A DNA stretch of 64,000 nt from Pempheris klunzingeri. Taxonomy: Eukaryota > Chordata > Actinopteri > Acropomatiformes > Pempheridae. A program made the translations under genes and the position numbers. How positions within the stretch are numbered: the first letter of the stretch is position 1; every line of letters starts with the position of its first letter. The notes beneath the pieces were generated by a model. It saw nothing but the letters and a program-made list of their open reading frames with translations, had not been told where the DNA came from and searched no databases. Positions 1 to 12,400 of the stretch are shown in pieces. The stretch spans positions 14,687,618-14,751,617 of the forward strand of contig NC_092013.1 in NCBI RefSeq assembly GCF_042242105.1, in the 5' to 3' direction.

Positions 1-471
1 CTCCACATCCCAGTTGTAAACACAGTTCTGTTAAAAATTGTAGTCTTTAAACCCACACTGATGCTTTCTTGATGTCGCTTAAATATTCAATTGAATTCAA
101 GTCTCAAACTCAAAAAAGTAAAAGGGAAATATTATATGAACAATAATTACCAGGTAATTTGGATGCTATACATTGATATGACATTAAAATTGATTAGTTA
201 ATTACATATATAGGGTATATACAGCATACCCTGTAGTATCCACATCATCTAATTCATTTGAGCACAATATTCACATCACACTGTGTGTGTATTTTTCACT
301 GCTGGCTCCATTACACAACTGTTTTGAACAGTTTTTTGGCTTGGCATTACTCTCCATGATGAGTAAATTGACTATAAAATCTATGATGATGTGTGCATGC
401 ATGTTTTTGTCCAACTTAGCGAGATGTCGATTGAACTCTAGTAGTGACGTTACTGCTTTCCTCCTTCACAG
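1..471. other. slc45a1 intron (partial)
   Basis: AT-rich DNA that ends in a polypyrimidine tract and an AG at 470-471, directly before the first slc45a1 exon in the window. No coding signal of its own is visible. It is read as the tail of an intron whose upstream exons lie left of the window. Confidence 0.7.
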
Positions 472-3400
472 GGGCTTTGGTTGGTCTAACCTTGGTGCTG
501 AACGGCCGGGACATGGGTGGTGTGCTGGCTGACACAGCATCAAATCACAAGTGGGGAATTGTCCTGACAATATGTGGTGTGGTTCTGATGGACTTCAGTG
601 CTGATTCAGCCGACAACCCGAGCCATGCCTACATGATGGATGTGTGCAGCCCAGAGGACCAGGATCGGGGGCTGAACATCCACGCACTACTGGCAGGTAA
701 GAAGAGACAGGACACAGTCAAGATAAATTGGAGAAAACACTTAAAACAAAGCTCTAAGATATCATTGCAAATGGTAATTTTCTATGTTTCTTAATCTTGC
801 TCTGCAGGGTTAGGAGGTGGATTTGGCTACATAGTGGGTGGCATCAACTGGGACCAGACACAGTTTGGAAGGTCGATGGGAGGCCAACTGCGGGTCATAT
901 ACATGTTCACAAGTGTCACTTTGGTATTTGCCACAGCCATGACTCTGATAAGCATTCCCGAACGGCCCCTACCAAAGAGCCAGCCGAACAAAAACCCCAG
1001 TAAGAATCATCTAAAAAGCCCCAGCCTCCCCCTTCCTCCCTCGCCCCCTGTTCCCCCAGGATCAGCTTTGGGACTATATGAGGAGGATGAGGATGGTCTT
1101 TACAGCTACAATTTCTCAAAGTCTCACCATGGTAACTCTGACCCTCTGGCCCATTCTTGCAGTGCCAATGCACGCCTCTGTGCGGGCCTCACTAGCCCCA
1201 TATCACCCATGAGCCCCCTCACTCCAAAATATGGCAGCTTTATTAGTAGAGACAGTTCTCTCACTGGCATCAATGAGTTTGCCTCCTCATTAGGAACCTC
1301 CTACATAGACAGTGTGCTCATAAACTGCTACACAGGCCAGCAAACACCACAGGCCCTGACCTCCAACTCCACCACCGTGCCCCTGCCTCCAGGGGACTCC
1401 CCTCCTCCTGACGAGTCCACACAGGCAGCAGGGAGCCATCTTGCAGGACAGACCCAGGCTGATGTGGTGTCTCATCCAGCGGGGGAAGCCCAGGATGAAG
1501 AAATGCCACAGCCTGAGGGAGATGCACAATCTCATGGAGCATCTCAGGTCCCAGCTGGGGCTCAGCCTGGCGCGGGGTCACATCGGGGCTCTACTGCTGG
1601 TATCCTGAAGCGACCTCAGAGCCTTGCGCTGATTGAGGAGCCCATGGCAACTCAGATTGTTGGGCTGGAGAATGGACGCAGGAGAACAGTGACCTTCAGC
1701 CAGCAGGTCAGATACATATCTCGAAAATGACCAAAACTGTTTAGTCAGTAGCCACCGCAGCATTTTTAATCACAGTGTCTGTCTTTTCTCTCTGATGAAG
1801 GTTGCAAACATTTTGCTGAATGGGGTACGCTATGAGAGCGATCTGAGTGAGAACGTGGAGACAGGAGAGTCCCAAATGTCAATGAAGCTGCTGTGTATTG
1901 CCATCTACAGGATGCCTCCTTCTCTGCGGAGTTTATGCACTAATCATTTTTTGGGTGAGAATAATCACTATTTAAATTTAGTAGCACACAACACTCTGCA
2001 ACGCCTTAAACCTGTCTGTGTTGTTTTCAATATTGATACCTTTTGCCTCTCTGTAGGCTGGCTGTCCTTTGAAGGTATGCTGCTTTTCTACACTGACTTC
2101 ATGGGAGAGGTTGTGTTTGAAGGGGACCCAAAGGCCCCCCATGACTCGGAGGCTTACCAACGCTACAATGCTGGTGTTAGCATGGGCTGCTGGGGCATGT
2201 GCATCTATGCATTCAGTGCTGCTTTCTACTCAGGTAAGCTACACACATCTGTGCATCTCTGACCAGGGGAGAGTCATTTAACCAGGAATTTGTCCTCCTT
2301 TACATTTGTTCCCTCTGTTTCTCTCTCTGGGTTTCTTCTTCAACTTCCAGCCATACTGGAGAAACTGGAGGAGCGTTTCTCTCTTCGCACTCTATATTTT
2401 TTTGCCTACCTGGCGTTTGGTTTGGGCACGGGCCTGGCCACATTATCCACCAACCTCTATGTGGTACTTTCTCTCTGTGTCACCTACGGGGTGCTCTTCT
2501 CCTCTCTATGCACGCTGCCTTACTCTCTGCTGTGTGAATACTACCAGAGCCCTCAGGTCAGTATCCAGGCCCGGAGGGTCATTTGTAGACGCTTGATGTT
2601 ATTCTTCCAGGATCAGTTCAAAGGAGTAGTTCAACATTTTGGGAAATAATAATTGTTATTGTGATTATTATTTGCTGTCTTGCAGAGAGTCTTATACCAC
2701 TCTTATGCATGTACAGTAAATATCTGAGCCTGGTTCTGTTTGAGGTTTGAAAGAGTTTGGTCTAGACCTGCTCTTTATGGAAAGCGTCTTGAGATAACAC
2801 TATTATGAATTGGCACTATTTAAATAAAGATTGATTGATTGATTGATTGATTGATTGACAAAATCCACCTATCAGCACCTCTAAAGCTCACTAATTAGCA
2901 TCAATGACATTGATGTGATTTTAAAAGGGTTTTTTGCCTGACCATTTCTTGAGCTGTAGACGTACTGGTGGCTGGATTTTGGTAGTGTTGCATAGAACCA
3001 GACTAGCTGTTTCCCTGTTTTCAGTCTTAATACAAAGCTGAAGTAACCAGATGCTGGATGTAACTTATGGCATACACACATGAGAGTGATATCAGTTCTT
3101 TCATCTAACTTCCCAAATGTTGTACTATTCCTTTAACGTTGTAGTGATTTTTGGTGCACAACTGCACAACGACTGCTCACATCATTAAAGTATTTGTGTA
3201 TGTTCCTCAGTTTTGTGGCTCCTCAGAGGAAGGGACCAGACGAGGGATGGGGGTGGACATCTCTCTGCTCAGCTGCCAGTATTTCCTGGCTCAGATCCTG
3301 GTCTCGGTGGCAATGGGACCTCTGACCTCACTGGTGGGTGGGGCCCAGGGAGTGATGTACTTTTCAAGCCTGATGTCATTCGTGGGCTGCCTGTACTCCT

Positions 3401-3483
3401 CTCTCTGCGTGGTGTACCAGCTGCCCCCCCCTGAGGGTGAGCCCCCCGAAAGCGAGACCCAGCCACTATTGGTGCACATTTAG
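472..3483 (+). CDS. slc45a1: Proton-associated sugar transporter A (SLC45A1), 3' six coding exons
   Basis: Coding exons 472-696, 808-1706, 1801-1954, 2057-2233, 2351-2556 and 3211-3483 (stop TAG) join in phase to 643 complete residues; every intron is GT-AG. The family is the MFS/GPH-type SLC45 group, plasma-membrane H+-coupled glucose/galactose carriers expressed in vertebrate brain. Recognition rests on near-identity to remembered SLC45A1 blocks: [78 protein letters not shown] and [20 protein letters not shown]. Exon 808-1706 carries the long cytoplasmic loop between the two transmembrane halves. The middle of that loop is Pro/Ala/Glu-rich and diverges from the mammalian protein, whereas the flanking [14 protein letters not shown] and VTFSQQ blocks are kept. 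Human SLC45A1 is about 748 residues, so roughly the first 100 are missing to the left. It converges with the - strand prothymosin gene. The SLC45A1 assignment over A2-A4 is strong. Confidence 0.95.
2619..3136. mobile_element. Teleost foldback/MITE element, copy A (in slc45a1 intron)
   Basis: The left end reads AAAGGAGTAGTTCAACATTT and the right end carries its inverted counterpart, CAAATGTTGTACTATTCCTT. Sub-terminal segments (TCCACCTATCAGCACCTCTA near 2866; the inverted GTTTCCCTGTTTTCAGTCTT near 3009) match copies B and C elsewhere in the window. A LINE tail is nested inside. No transposase is encoded. It occupies about 80% of its 654-bp intron. Confidence 0.7.
2723..2858 (+). mobile_element. 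L2/Maui-like LINE 3' tail, nested in MITE copy A
   Basis: Contains the pattern typical of teleost L2-type LINE ends: GAGCCTGGTTCTG, GGTCTAGACCTGCTCT, GTCTTGAGATAACACT, GGCACTATTTAAATAAAG, then a terminal (ATTG)n repeat from about 2830. Family naming is from memory of such tails; only the 3' UTR end is present. Confidence 0.65.
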
Positions 3484-5770
3484 AAAAGCCTCTTAATTTA
3501 CTTTACCTCACACACATACACACACATTCACTCAATGGCACACACGCTCTCATGCTGTCGCTTGGTGTCTGAGTGTGTTGACCTTCACTGCACTGATAGG
3601 ACAAACGCACTGTACACCCTGCCGCACACTGTACAGCACAATATCATATATTGTTTCACAGTAATCAGCACTGCTCCTCTCAGAGTTAGACAGACAGACA
3701 GAGAGACATTGGCCACTGCTCTATTATGTGTATACATGACCAGTGTGTTCATACAGTGTGTGTGCCCATGCATTTCTTTCCTAACTTTTGCAAATGAACG
3801 CGTGACATTTGAAAGCGGTATGTGGGACGAATGTGTTTGTGTGTGCTTGTGTGAGAGACTGTGAATGGCATCTTTGAGTGGAGACTAAGCTGTCTGATTG
3901 TTTGCTGTAAAATCTTGCATCATTTTTTTCTTGCTTGTTGGTGTTTAGCATAGAAATGTGGATCACTACGTGCTGGCTAACCACAGCTTTCCCCTCTTTT
4001 TCTTCCTTTTTAATCAGTTGCCTAACGTCTGCATGAGCTGCAATGTAATCTCTCAAAGCCTTGTGTTAATGTTTTGTTTTGGTCATATGGCCGAGGGAAT
4101 GTCTACCTGCCTGTTTCTCTGAGTTAGCATATTAGCATCACACCTCAGGCAGGATTTTCTGACGAGATGAATGTGCTGCCAGTGACCACTCACACTAACC
4201 ATTGATGCCTCTTCATTAATCCAAGAGCTCCTCTGGCATACTTTAGCGAACACATACTTAATATTCACATGAAGCCAAACAACTCTCAGTAGCAGTTACA
4301 GTCTTGAAGGGCTTCACATTGTTCACAGTTTAGCAGCAAATAAAAACGATACTTTCCACACAATCCAGTCATTATGAGACTTACCAGTGTGCTATCCCCA
4401 AATTTCACAGTTTGGTGCTGGGTGACTCTTAATAAAGTCCCAAGTATGACTACAATGCTAATTAAGCAGTGAATCAGCAAAGCGCCTTGGCTAATAGGAT
4501 GACACGCACACACACACACACACACACTCATACACAAACTTCCAAAAACACAGAGAAATGTGTACTGGTGGCAAATTCTGTCTGGGCCCTCACTAAGCCA
4601 TGGGCAGCCGCGAGCTGTCACCCTACCCCTGGCCATGCCATTGTAATAATGACAGTGATTCTTGTCATTATCAGGAAGAGGAGAAGTTGAAACTGGGGTG
4701 TGAATCAGCATTCAGTCGGAAACCGAACAAAACAGAAGAACAGCAAACAGGGAGAAGACTCATGTGAACTATGGGTAACCCTGAAGGTGGACAACATTGA
4801 AAGAAAAGACTGTGGTGGTTCATAGAGCCAGCAGCAAGTGCTTATTGTCATCATTAGGGCGCATGCTTAAGGTAGTAGGCTTATGCTCCACCACGCTTAG
4901 CCCATCAACTTCGTATAGTGATGACCTTACATTAGTTAGCCAAGTTCCTCACAGGCAGTATCAAACGTCATCCCCTTTTCCATCTTAAAATGGTATATAA
5001 TTTATTTTTTACATCTGTTGTGCCATGGCAAACAGTATGCTTTGTCTGTTCAGCCTCAACACAGGCACCAAGCCTGACCTCAGGGCTTTAACAAAAGGTT
5101 ACCTTTAGTATATGACCTGTTTTAAGCCTACCATTGTGATGGTTTAATTGACTGGCTCACACACTGAATACCCCAATAGTATGGAGCCAGTCATATTTGC
5201 TGCCTCAGCAGAATGTCAATAATTGCCTACTATTAAAGCCTCCTGGACTGACTGGATGCACGCCATGCTATCGTTTCCGAGGAAACAGTATCTGTATGGA
5301 TCATGCTCTTGCAGCTTGCTTGAGAAAAAAAACAAAAAAAGAACATTTTGTGTTATATGGTACCACCAATTGCTCAATATTAGCAGTGTTACTGTAAAAG
5401 CTACTTTAATTCAGGGTTCAGTTAAAACTAAAATGATCATTTTGCCATTTTGGACTCCTGTGTCAATTATTATTGCAATTTTGTTTCACTGATTACCATT
5501 GCAGCCCACACCAGCTGCCACCCCAGTTAATAATCATCTGCAATCTCAAAGTAAGCCACACGGGGGAGCCGTCACACACAAGACAGCAATCCTCTGTTTC
5601 GGTGCACCCTTTTCCATTACCAAGTGAGTGAGATTATTCCTGTTCCTTCCTGCATCTAAACCAGCCATTTTCCATGTTCAAAAAAAATTGGGTCAAGTGA
5701 CATCATCTCCTTATAAGGCCATGGATTTAAGAAGCAGTGACGATCTATAAACAGGTATCATACACAGAAA
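3484..5770 (+). other. slc45a1 3' UTR and convergent intergenic region
   Basis: Non-coding DNA between two converging genes. It contains short CA-rich runs and candidate AATAAA polyadenylation signals on the + strand at 4339-4344 and 4431-4436, either of which could end slc45a1. A perfect CArG-type decamer (CC, six A/T, GG) lies at 5709-5718, but no promoter is evident nearby. No further gene seen; the true 3' end cannot be fixed from sequence alone. Confidence 0.5.
4501..4529. repeat. (CA)n microsatellite
   Basis: A run of about 12 CA dinucleotides, in the presumed slc45a1 3' UTR or just downstream of it. Confidence 0.9.
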
Positions 5771-5796
5771 ATAGATATACTTAAGTAAAAAGACAA

Positions 5797-5802
5797 TTTA
5801 TT
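5797..5802 (-). terminator. Candidate poly(A) signal of prothymosin gene
   Basis: TTTATT on the + strand reads AATAAA on the - strand, about 800 bp beyond the prothymosin stop codon. It implies a 3' UTR covering roughly 5780-6605, which is AT-rich and without other coding signal. Confidence 0.5.
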
Positions 5803-6605
5803 TGTTAATCAGAATATACAAAGCAGTGGCTGAAGTAACCGAATGTCATTCTGGTTCTCAAAAAGGCAGTCTTGGACACAAAACTGGGCTACCCAACCAT
5901 AACATAAAACTCATTGAAAATGTAAGAAAAACAAAAGTATAAATGGTACAAACTTGCGTGGAATGCATACAGAACAAATGACCAAAGCTTTAAGATTTAA
6001 GAGGGGTTAATTAACATTGCAAAATCCTGCCTCCATTGAACAAGATCAAGTAATCTTATCATGGAGGCGCAAGACAGAGCCCCTTTATTCATTTGCACCA
6101 CCTGTTTATGTTAACAGGGCAGCCAAGCCAAGGATTAAGTAGCAGCTCAACACAAAAAATTATGCCTCAACTAATAATGCTAACAACTGTCCATTAGCCC
6201 CTGCTTAAAACTTATCTTTGGTCCGTTAAGTGAATCTGAGAGGTCAACATGAGCCTTGGAGGGAGTGAGCAGCTGCCTGTATGAATGAATCATCTGGTCA
6301 GCACTGACATAATAGAGATTGTGCTTCTAACACACTGATACAAAACCTCAAGAAATGAAAAAACTGATCTCATGATGTGGCCCTATTTGTACAAGTAAAA
6401 AAAAAGAAGCTCCTTTTAAAGACCAATAAATAACATTTCATAAAAAAGGATGCAGGGCCACTATGTTTCAGGACTCCAGTGCAATGTGATAACATGGGAG
6501 CAAACAAAAAAATATTTCTCAAAAGGTACAGAAAGCACAAGCTCTACAACACGATGTTGACCAGGCTGGTAAGACAGTGCCGCAAACACGTAGCAGTGCA
6601 GAGAC

Positions 6606-8296
6606 CTAGGCCTCCACTTCCGCCTCTTTTGAATCTCCATTTTCCTCTGTCTTCTGCTTTTTTGTGTCCACCTTTTCCTAGTAAGAAAAATGTCATGCAT
6701 TAGCAAAAAAATACATATCACCAGATTAGTCAACACATTAAAATAATTATTTATGACTGTATAGTGTAGCCTGGTGACAACCCACCTCCTCCTCTTCAGC
6801 TGCACGCTTCACCGGCTGTGCATCAGCCTCCTCAGCAGGGGGCGCCTCCTCTGCTTTCTCTGCAAAGACAGTTTGTCACTTCAGAAAAATACATATCCTG
6901 TACCTGGAGTGTGATTAATACAATTTGAGGGAAATCAATCTTGTCAAATTCTAATTTTGAACTCAAGGCCACATAAGGGATCATCACTCATGAGGCAAAT
7001 CAGAAGCAACAAAGTGAGAAAGGAGAGACAACAGTGTTTTAATTAAACAAGCTCATTCTGCTTTATGTGAACATACCATCTCCATTCTCGTGTTTCTCCT
7101 CTGCAGGTTTTTCCACTTTGTCACTGTGATCAGCACCATTCTGAATGAAAAGAAGGAAATGTCAGTCATGTAACACATCATGTCATCACTGGGCTTTTAT
7201 TGTAAGAGCACTATTGTAGGATTAAGGGGGTGAAAAAAAAACCCAACCAAAACATGAAATCCCGAGAATTTTTGAAATAATCCTCCCACAGTCTTACATA
7301 CACAGACTCCTCTGGGGACACTTTAAAAAAAGCATGTGTGTGAAGTTCTTATTCCTCCCCAGGGGATTGGCTATCAAGCTAGACTAAAGACACCAATGGA
7401 AACGTCCAGGGACCTGCAAGCTAACATCTGTGCCATTTCACAACCCAAACAAAGCGCTGTGTGGAGAGCAGCTGAACAGGAGGGGGAGGCGGGTGCAGCG
7501 ACACCTGCATGATGAGGGGTGCTAAGACAAAAGGCCATGAGGCTGGTCCTCGTCTCCAACTCACTGTGCCATTGGCAGGTGCGTCCCCGTTGTCGGTCTT
7601 CTTCTCCTCCTCCACTTCTTTCTTCTCTTTCAGCTCCTACAAAATAAAAGCACGTCTCTTAATCAATTACACGACAAGCAAAGAGTTTATTCTGAAGTGC
7701 CATCCGGTCTCACCACGTCTGGTTTTAATTAAGAAAAACCCTGATGGGGACTAATTTAAGAAATACTAAGTTAGAAATAATTAGCAGCAATGATGAGTCG
7801 TTTCCATCCGCGCCGGTAATGTAACATTAAGGCTGCTGTGGCTTCCCGCCCACAGCAGCAGCTCCGCTTCACCAGCTGAACCTTTTCTACCGCTTTGTCT
7901 GCTCAACAAGACATTTTTAGCTAACCACATCACATACGCTGGAGTTTCCACACACAGTATTTAGCTGTCGACGCTGAAAATTACGAATACGCCGCCTCTG
8001 CGTTCACAACAAGTGACATTACAAGGTAACATTCATTTCGGTAATTGACATTTTGACCAATTAACGTTGATGTTTTAACTTACATGAAGTAACGTTTGGT
8101 GAAACCGCCCAATAACCCACGGCTGTTTAACCCCAGCTAGCTGAACCAATTCACACAAATTATACAACAACTTGGAAAAAAAGTTCCCAAAATCTTTTAA
8201 CACGACGGAAGCGTCCAACCGAGAAAAAAACTGAATGAAACGCACCTTGGCTGTAACCTCTGCAGTTGCGGTCGTGTCAACAGCTGTGTCGGCCAT
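6606..8296 (-). CDS. ptma: Prothymosin-alpha-type nuclear protein, complete
   Basis: Five coding exons on the - strand: 8296-8246, 7636-7565, 7140-7077, 6859-6786 and 6677-6606 (stop TAG). They join in phase to 110 residues, the usual length of prothymosin alpha, with the five-exon layout of mammalian PTMA. The start at 8296 has a strong Kozak context (GCCATGG). Visible hallmarks are the MADTAVDTT N-terminus, the ELKEKKEVEEE block at the exon 2 start, GDAPANG, KRAAEEEE, and the C-terminal bipartite nuclear-localisation core VDTKKQKTEE. Family role (known): an intrinsically disordered nuclear protein linked to histone H1 and chromatin, proliferation and apoptosome control. Oddity: the unbroken Glu/Asp tract expected in the middle is replaced by a mixed stretch (HSDKVEKPAEEKHENG, KAEEAPPAEEADAQPV). 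Teleosts have ptmaa and ptmab plus parathymosin; I cannot assign the paralogue. Parathymosin is less likely because the C-terminus is PTMA-like. Confidence 0.88.
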
Positions 8297-8600
8297 GGCT
8301 AATTTGGTGAGTTAATGTAGACTATAATATTCCTGTTCAGAAAAAGATTTTTTTTTAATTTCTTGGCTCTTTGCCTCCGTGTGAGTAGTCCAAAGACGCT
8401 GAGAGAGAAATGATGTCTACCCGTCTCCGCTTTTCTCTCGAGCTCGTTGAAAATCCACTCTCGTTGGATACAGCGGGTCGATCCCGCTCCTGATTGGTCG
8501 GCGTCTACCACCGGAGCATCTGATTGGAGGAGTGTCTCTTCAATCTTGTCAGTTCGTCCCGCCTACCGACTATCTCGTCGTTGATTGGTCACTTGTTTTA
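7800..8600 (-). promoter_or_regulatory. CpG-rich promoter of prothymosin gene with three CCAAT boxes
   Basis: CpG dinucleotides are clearly denser here than in the surrounding DNA, across exon 1 and its upstream flank. Three ATTGG motifs (CCAAT on the gene strand) lie at 8493-8497, 8523-8527 and 8584-8588, about 200-290 bp upstream of the ATG. Multiple CCAAT boxes are typical NF-Y sites in constitutive, proliferation-linked promoters. No TATA box is obvious; the transcription start is not fixed. Confidence 0.6.
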
Positions 8601-9224
8601 AAGCGCTGCACTATGACACCAGAGCTCCTTTTTCTGCTGTCCATCAGTTTGCTTTTGATTTTTTTTTAAACCTAAAATTTAAACAATGGATGCAAGTGGC
8701 ACGCTGTTAAAGTTGCACTGATCCACTAGAGTGTACTGACGGCCGAATGTGAAGTGTTTAGTGGATGGATTGTGAAAGTTTGCAAACATATGCACACGGA
8801 CCGCATCTTTTGTCTTAGCGCTCTTTCTCTGCAGAGACCGGGTATCAAATTACATGCAAAAAGGAATAATGTGACGATGTGAGCACCATGCGGCCACTCC
8901 TCCTTTCTATATTTAACACTTGTACCGAAATGTGTTCCGGCTCAAGTGTGCTTACACTTTCGGTCGTTTACAAACCTGGCAAATTGAGTCAAACCAGAAA
9001 CAGTGCAATTTGGACATTAAACACACAAATCATAATTAAGCAGTTTTATTACAAAAATATATCATCTAAAGACTCAACATGCAACATATCTGTATAGTCT
9101 GAGAGCTATACATTCATTTTACAAATTCAAAATGTGCTCAGATATTGAAATTGTTTCATATCAATTGATTTATATTCTAGGCCTATATTTATTCCAGCAC
9201 ATGTTCTGCATCGTTGCACTATTG

Positions 9225-9420
9225 TCTTCTTGTTAACACATTTCATTTTTGTTTTATATGTATTCTTTTTTATTTACTTATCAGTGTCTGCACACAATAG
9301 TAGTTCAGCTTTATTTTCGTTTTTAGCTATGTGTGTCTATTTGTGTTAAGTCACCTGCATTGATTCAAATTCCTTGAATGTGTTCACATATTTGGCCATT
9401 AAAGCTGATTCTGATTATAT
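9225..9420 (+). mobile_element. Non-LTR retrotransposon 3' tail (family uncertain)
   Basis: T-rich sequence that ends in CAAATTCCTTGAATGTGT, then CATATTTGGCCATTAAAGCT and GATTCTGATTAT. This is the pattern of common teleost LINE tails ending in AATAAAGCTGATTCTGATTC. It is decayed, with no coding part. Confidence 0.5.
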
Positions 9421-12400
9421 GTTGTCATTGGAAAACAATCAGCAGGGGAAACTAGTTGTCCATTTTGATTAACAGAAAAGAAAAGGAAAAAATCCTGTGC
9501 AACAGACTGGCTGAGGATAGGCCAAGCAATAAATGTGTGGCTTTGTGATTTGTGAGTCTATCAGAGACCGTTGGGTGTGGTACAGTAAGTGTGTGAAAAC
9601 CTTTACAGCATGCATTCAATCACACCTATCGTCTTTAAACTGTTAAAGGTGGTACTGTTTTTGTTTTTTTAATCTCCTGGGAAGGCAACATTTTAAAAAA
9701 GACTGGATGAGAGGATAAATACATATCTGAGGTCAAATCTAAATTGCTTATAAGTGCACAGAAATGACCTTGCTATAAGAACTAATGCACACACATGCAA
9801 AAATGGGAAATTATAGCATTCGCTGCGCTGTCTGGGGCTACAGCATTGTCTCTAATATTTGTCCAGACATTTTCCCCTTTTCCTGTTAACTGAGAAACCT
9901 TTGGTTGCTGTTGATAGAGTCTGTCTGATGTCCCAAACTGGCTGTTTTTTTCTTTTCCTTCAAAAGTCCTTTGAGGTGAACTTTCTTTGCTGTCACTGCA
10001 GTCACTCCAATCCAACTGTTAAACCAAAGGAAGTGGCAACACACGACTCTGTGGGCCCTGCACTCTGTAATTTCAGCCTGCGTATGGTCAGAGTCTCAGT
10101 GTTCAAACGAAAGCAAAACATTTTTTATCACAGGTAAACTCTACATAATGTGTGCCATTGCACTCTCACCTACAATTTAAGAATGGACAAAATCATTTCA
10201 CCTTGAACAACCTCATTAACCACACCTGTCATTGTTTCCGCCCACACACAGCTGTCATTCATCTTCATAAAGCGTTTACCTGTTGTTCAAATAGCTGCCA
10301 GAGCAACAGTGTAATTTACACTTGCTTAACTCTAGTTTACAAAACATATTTGCTCCATAAAATATGACACCACTTGGATGTGGATTTCAAATATTTCGAG
10401 ACAGTCTTAGTAATGTTTGTACCCTGAACTTGCCCCAGCTCGCCCATGGAGGATATCTTGACACAAGTATTTCTTCAGCCTCAAATTTTAGAGCCTCCTA
10501 GGACCTAATCCTATACCGCCTCAGTTATCTTCCCCATGCCATGGCAGTATTCAAGCCACTGATTTTAAAGAAGCCTTCAGGCCCTATTTAGTCATTCACC
10601 TCACATTCAGCTGAAATATAATTATGAAGACTGTTATTACATGCAGAGATCAAAGGGTTGTGTGTCAGTGAGATAGCTGGTTACTTCTAGATTTATTTTC
10701 TCGCTCATCTATGGATGTTTTTCTCTTAAACTAGGCCTGTTGTTCTACCAGGAAATATTACCCGTTGTAACTATGCCAAGAATTCATTGAAATATTGACG
10801 ATAAGCTTCTAATACATCATGTGAAAGAGAAAAAAAGTCCTCATGAACAGCGAGTAAAAGATAATAACACGGAATTAGTCTTAGATCGTGTGACTGAGAA
10901 TTAATACACAAGGCAGCAATGAAAGACGTCATGTCACTGCATTTGAAGACAAACGCTCATCTTGGAATTGGAATTGTTATCCTCTTATTTGAGACATCCA
11001 CAGTGAAATGGCCTCAGTGCGCGCAGAAACTCCAGCAGATCCATGGGAGGACCCGGGCAGCAGACTCAAAACCAGCAGAAGGCATTACTCACTCTTTTGC
11101 TAGGGCTGGAAAATGGGAGCAATCAGAGAGAGAGGGAGTGTTTGTGAGATCATTTCCTGTCTTTTTTTTTTCCTTATTTGCCTACTTCAACATGTTTCCA
11201 TGTGCCACCAATCTGTTACAAAGAAAAAAAAAATCTACCATGGCCAGCCTGTTCATTCTGCAGGTACAGAAATGAACCAAACTGTTGCAGTCAAGGAAAA
11301 ATTGAAAAAAGCCGCAGTTTATGTAGTGATTTTTATAAATCTCTTATTTGCCAACAAATGGAGTGTTTGCCACACTTTCCACAAGTAAGAACTGGAAAAT
11401 AAATTATGCGAGCCAAAGTTATGGGACCGCAGAAAGCAATACTGTATAAAAGAAAAGCCTCTTTGTGTTCACAGTGACACATGCTTCAAAGTAAATGAAA
11501 TATTTTGCTTCAGCTCCCATAGCCTGGGGAGACATTTCTTTGAATGTTTAACTGTTGTCCGCCGCGCTAACAGGTCAGAGGATATTAGATGGGAAGTACA
11601 GCACCTTAATTTCACCTTAATTTCTTGAGGGCAAAGGACTGACCTGGCTTGTGGAATGTCAGCGCTCGGGGGAGTGGAGCAAAGCGGGGCCCATCAAAGA
11701 GCAGAGGTCAGGATTAGTCGGGGGAAGGGTCTCGATAATTGGAGGAATCAGTGGGGGCAAACTGAGCTCTTTTGTTTTGAACTGCAGTGTCCTGCATGGT
11801 CTGGCTGGCTTTCTTTAGTTTTCAGGCAAGTCCTGCAGAGCAGAGGGACAATATAAAGCTGACTTCTCACTGGGACTCTTCTGTTGAATGCACAGAAAGA
11901 AAAGAGGCGTGCTTATATTATTGATCTATAATTAACACAATTAAGTACAGTCGTTATTGACAAAAATGAAAACACATACTCTGGAAGTGCTGCCACAGAC
12001 TTCTCCAAGATCATATTGTATTTTCCAATAAAAACTACAGGGATGTTCCTAAAGTCACAGTACATGTATAATAACTATGATGAAAACAAATTAAGTTTAC
12101 ATTCCAGGGGTCATTGAAGTTTCCACTTAAATATAAATAAATTGCAATGCATCGTTGTGGCATACATTGTTAACATATCAAGAGCAATACAGATGTAAAT
12201 AAAAATCTAATTTATCAATGTAATGTTATTTATTGATCAGTTGCTTCTAAACTTTTAGGTCCCTGCAGCAGAAAATATAGGATTCAGCCACAGACTGTAT
12301 ACAGTATACATTTACACGGTCTAAAGATTCAACAGGTAAACAAAAGGAAAAAAAATGAGTGTAATAGTTTGCAATAAGAACAGTTGCAATACACCAAATG

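Noticed and set aside
1290-1581. Antisense frames opposite the slc45a1 large exon
   Set aside because: Shadows of the GC-rich coding exon; the + strand frame is homologous and spliced in phase.
5709-5718. Perfect CArG (SRF) box
   Set aside because: Lies between two converging 3' ends with no promoter nearby; a 10-mer of this degeneracy is expected by chance.
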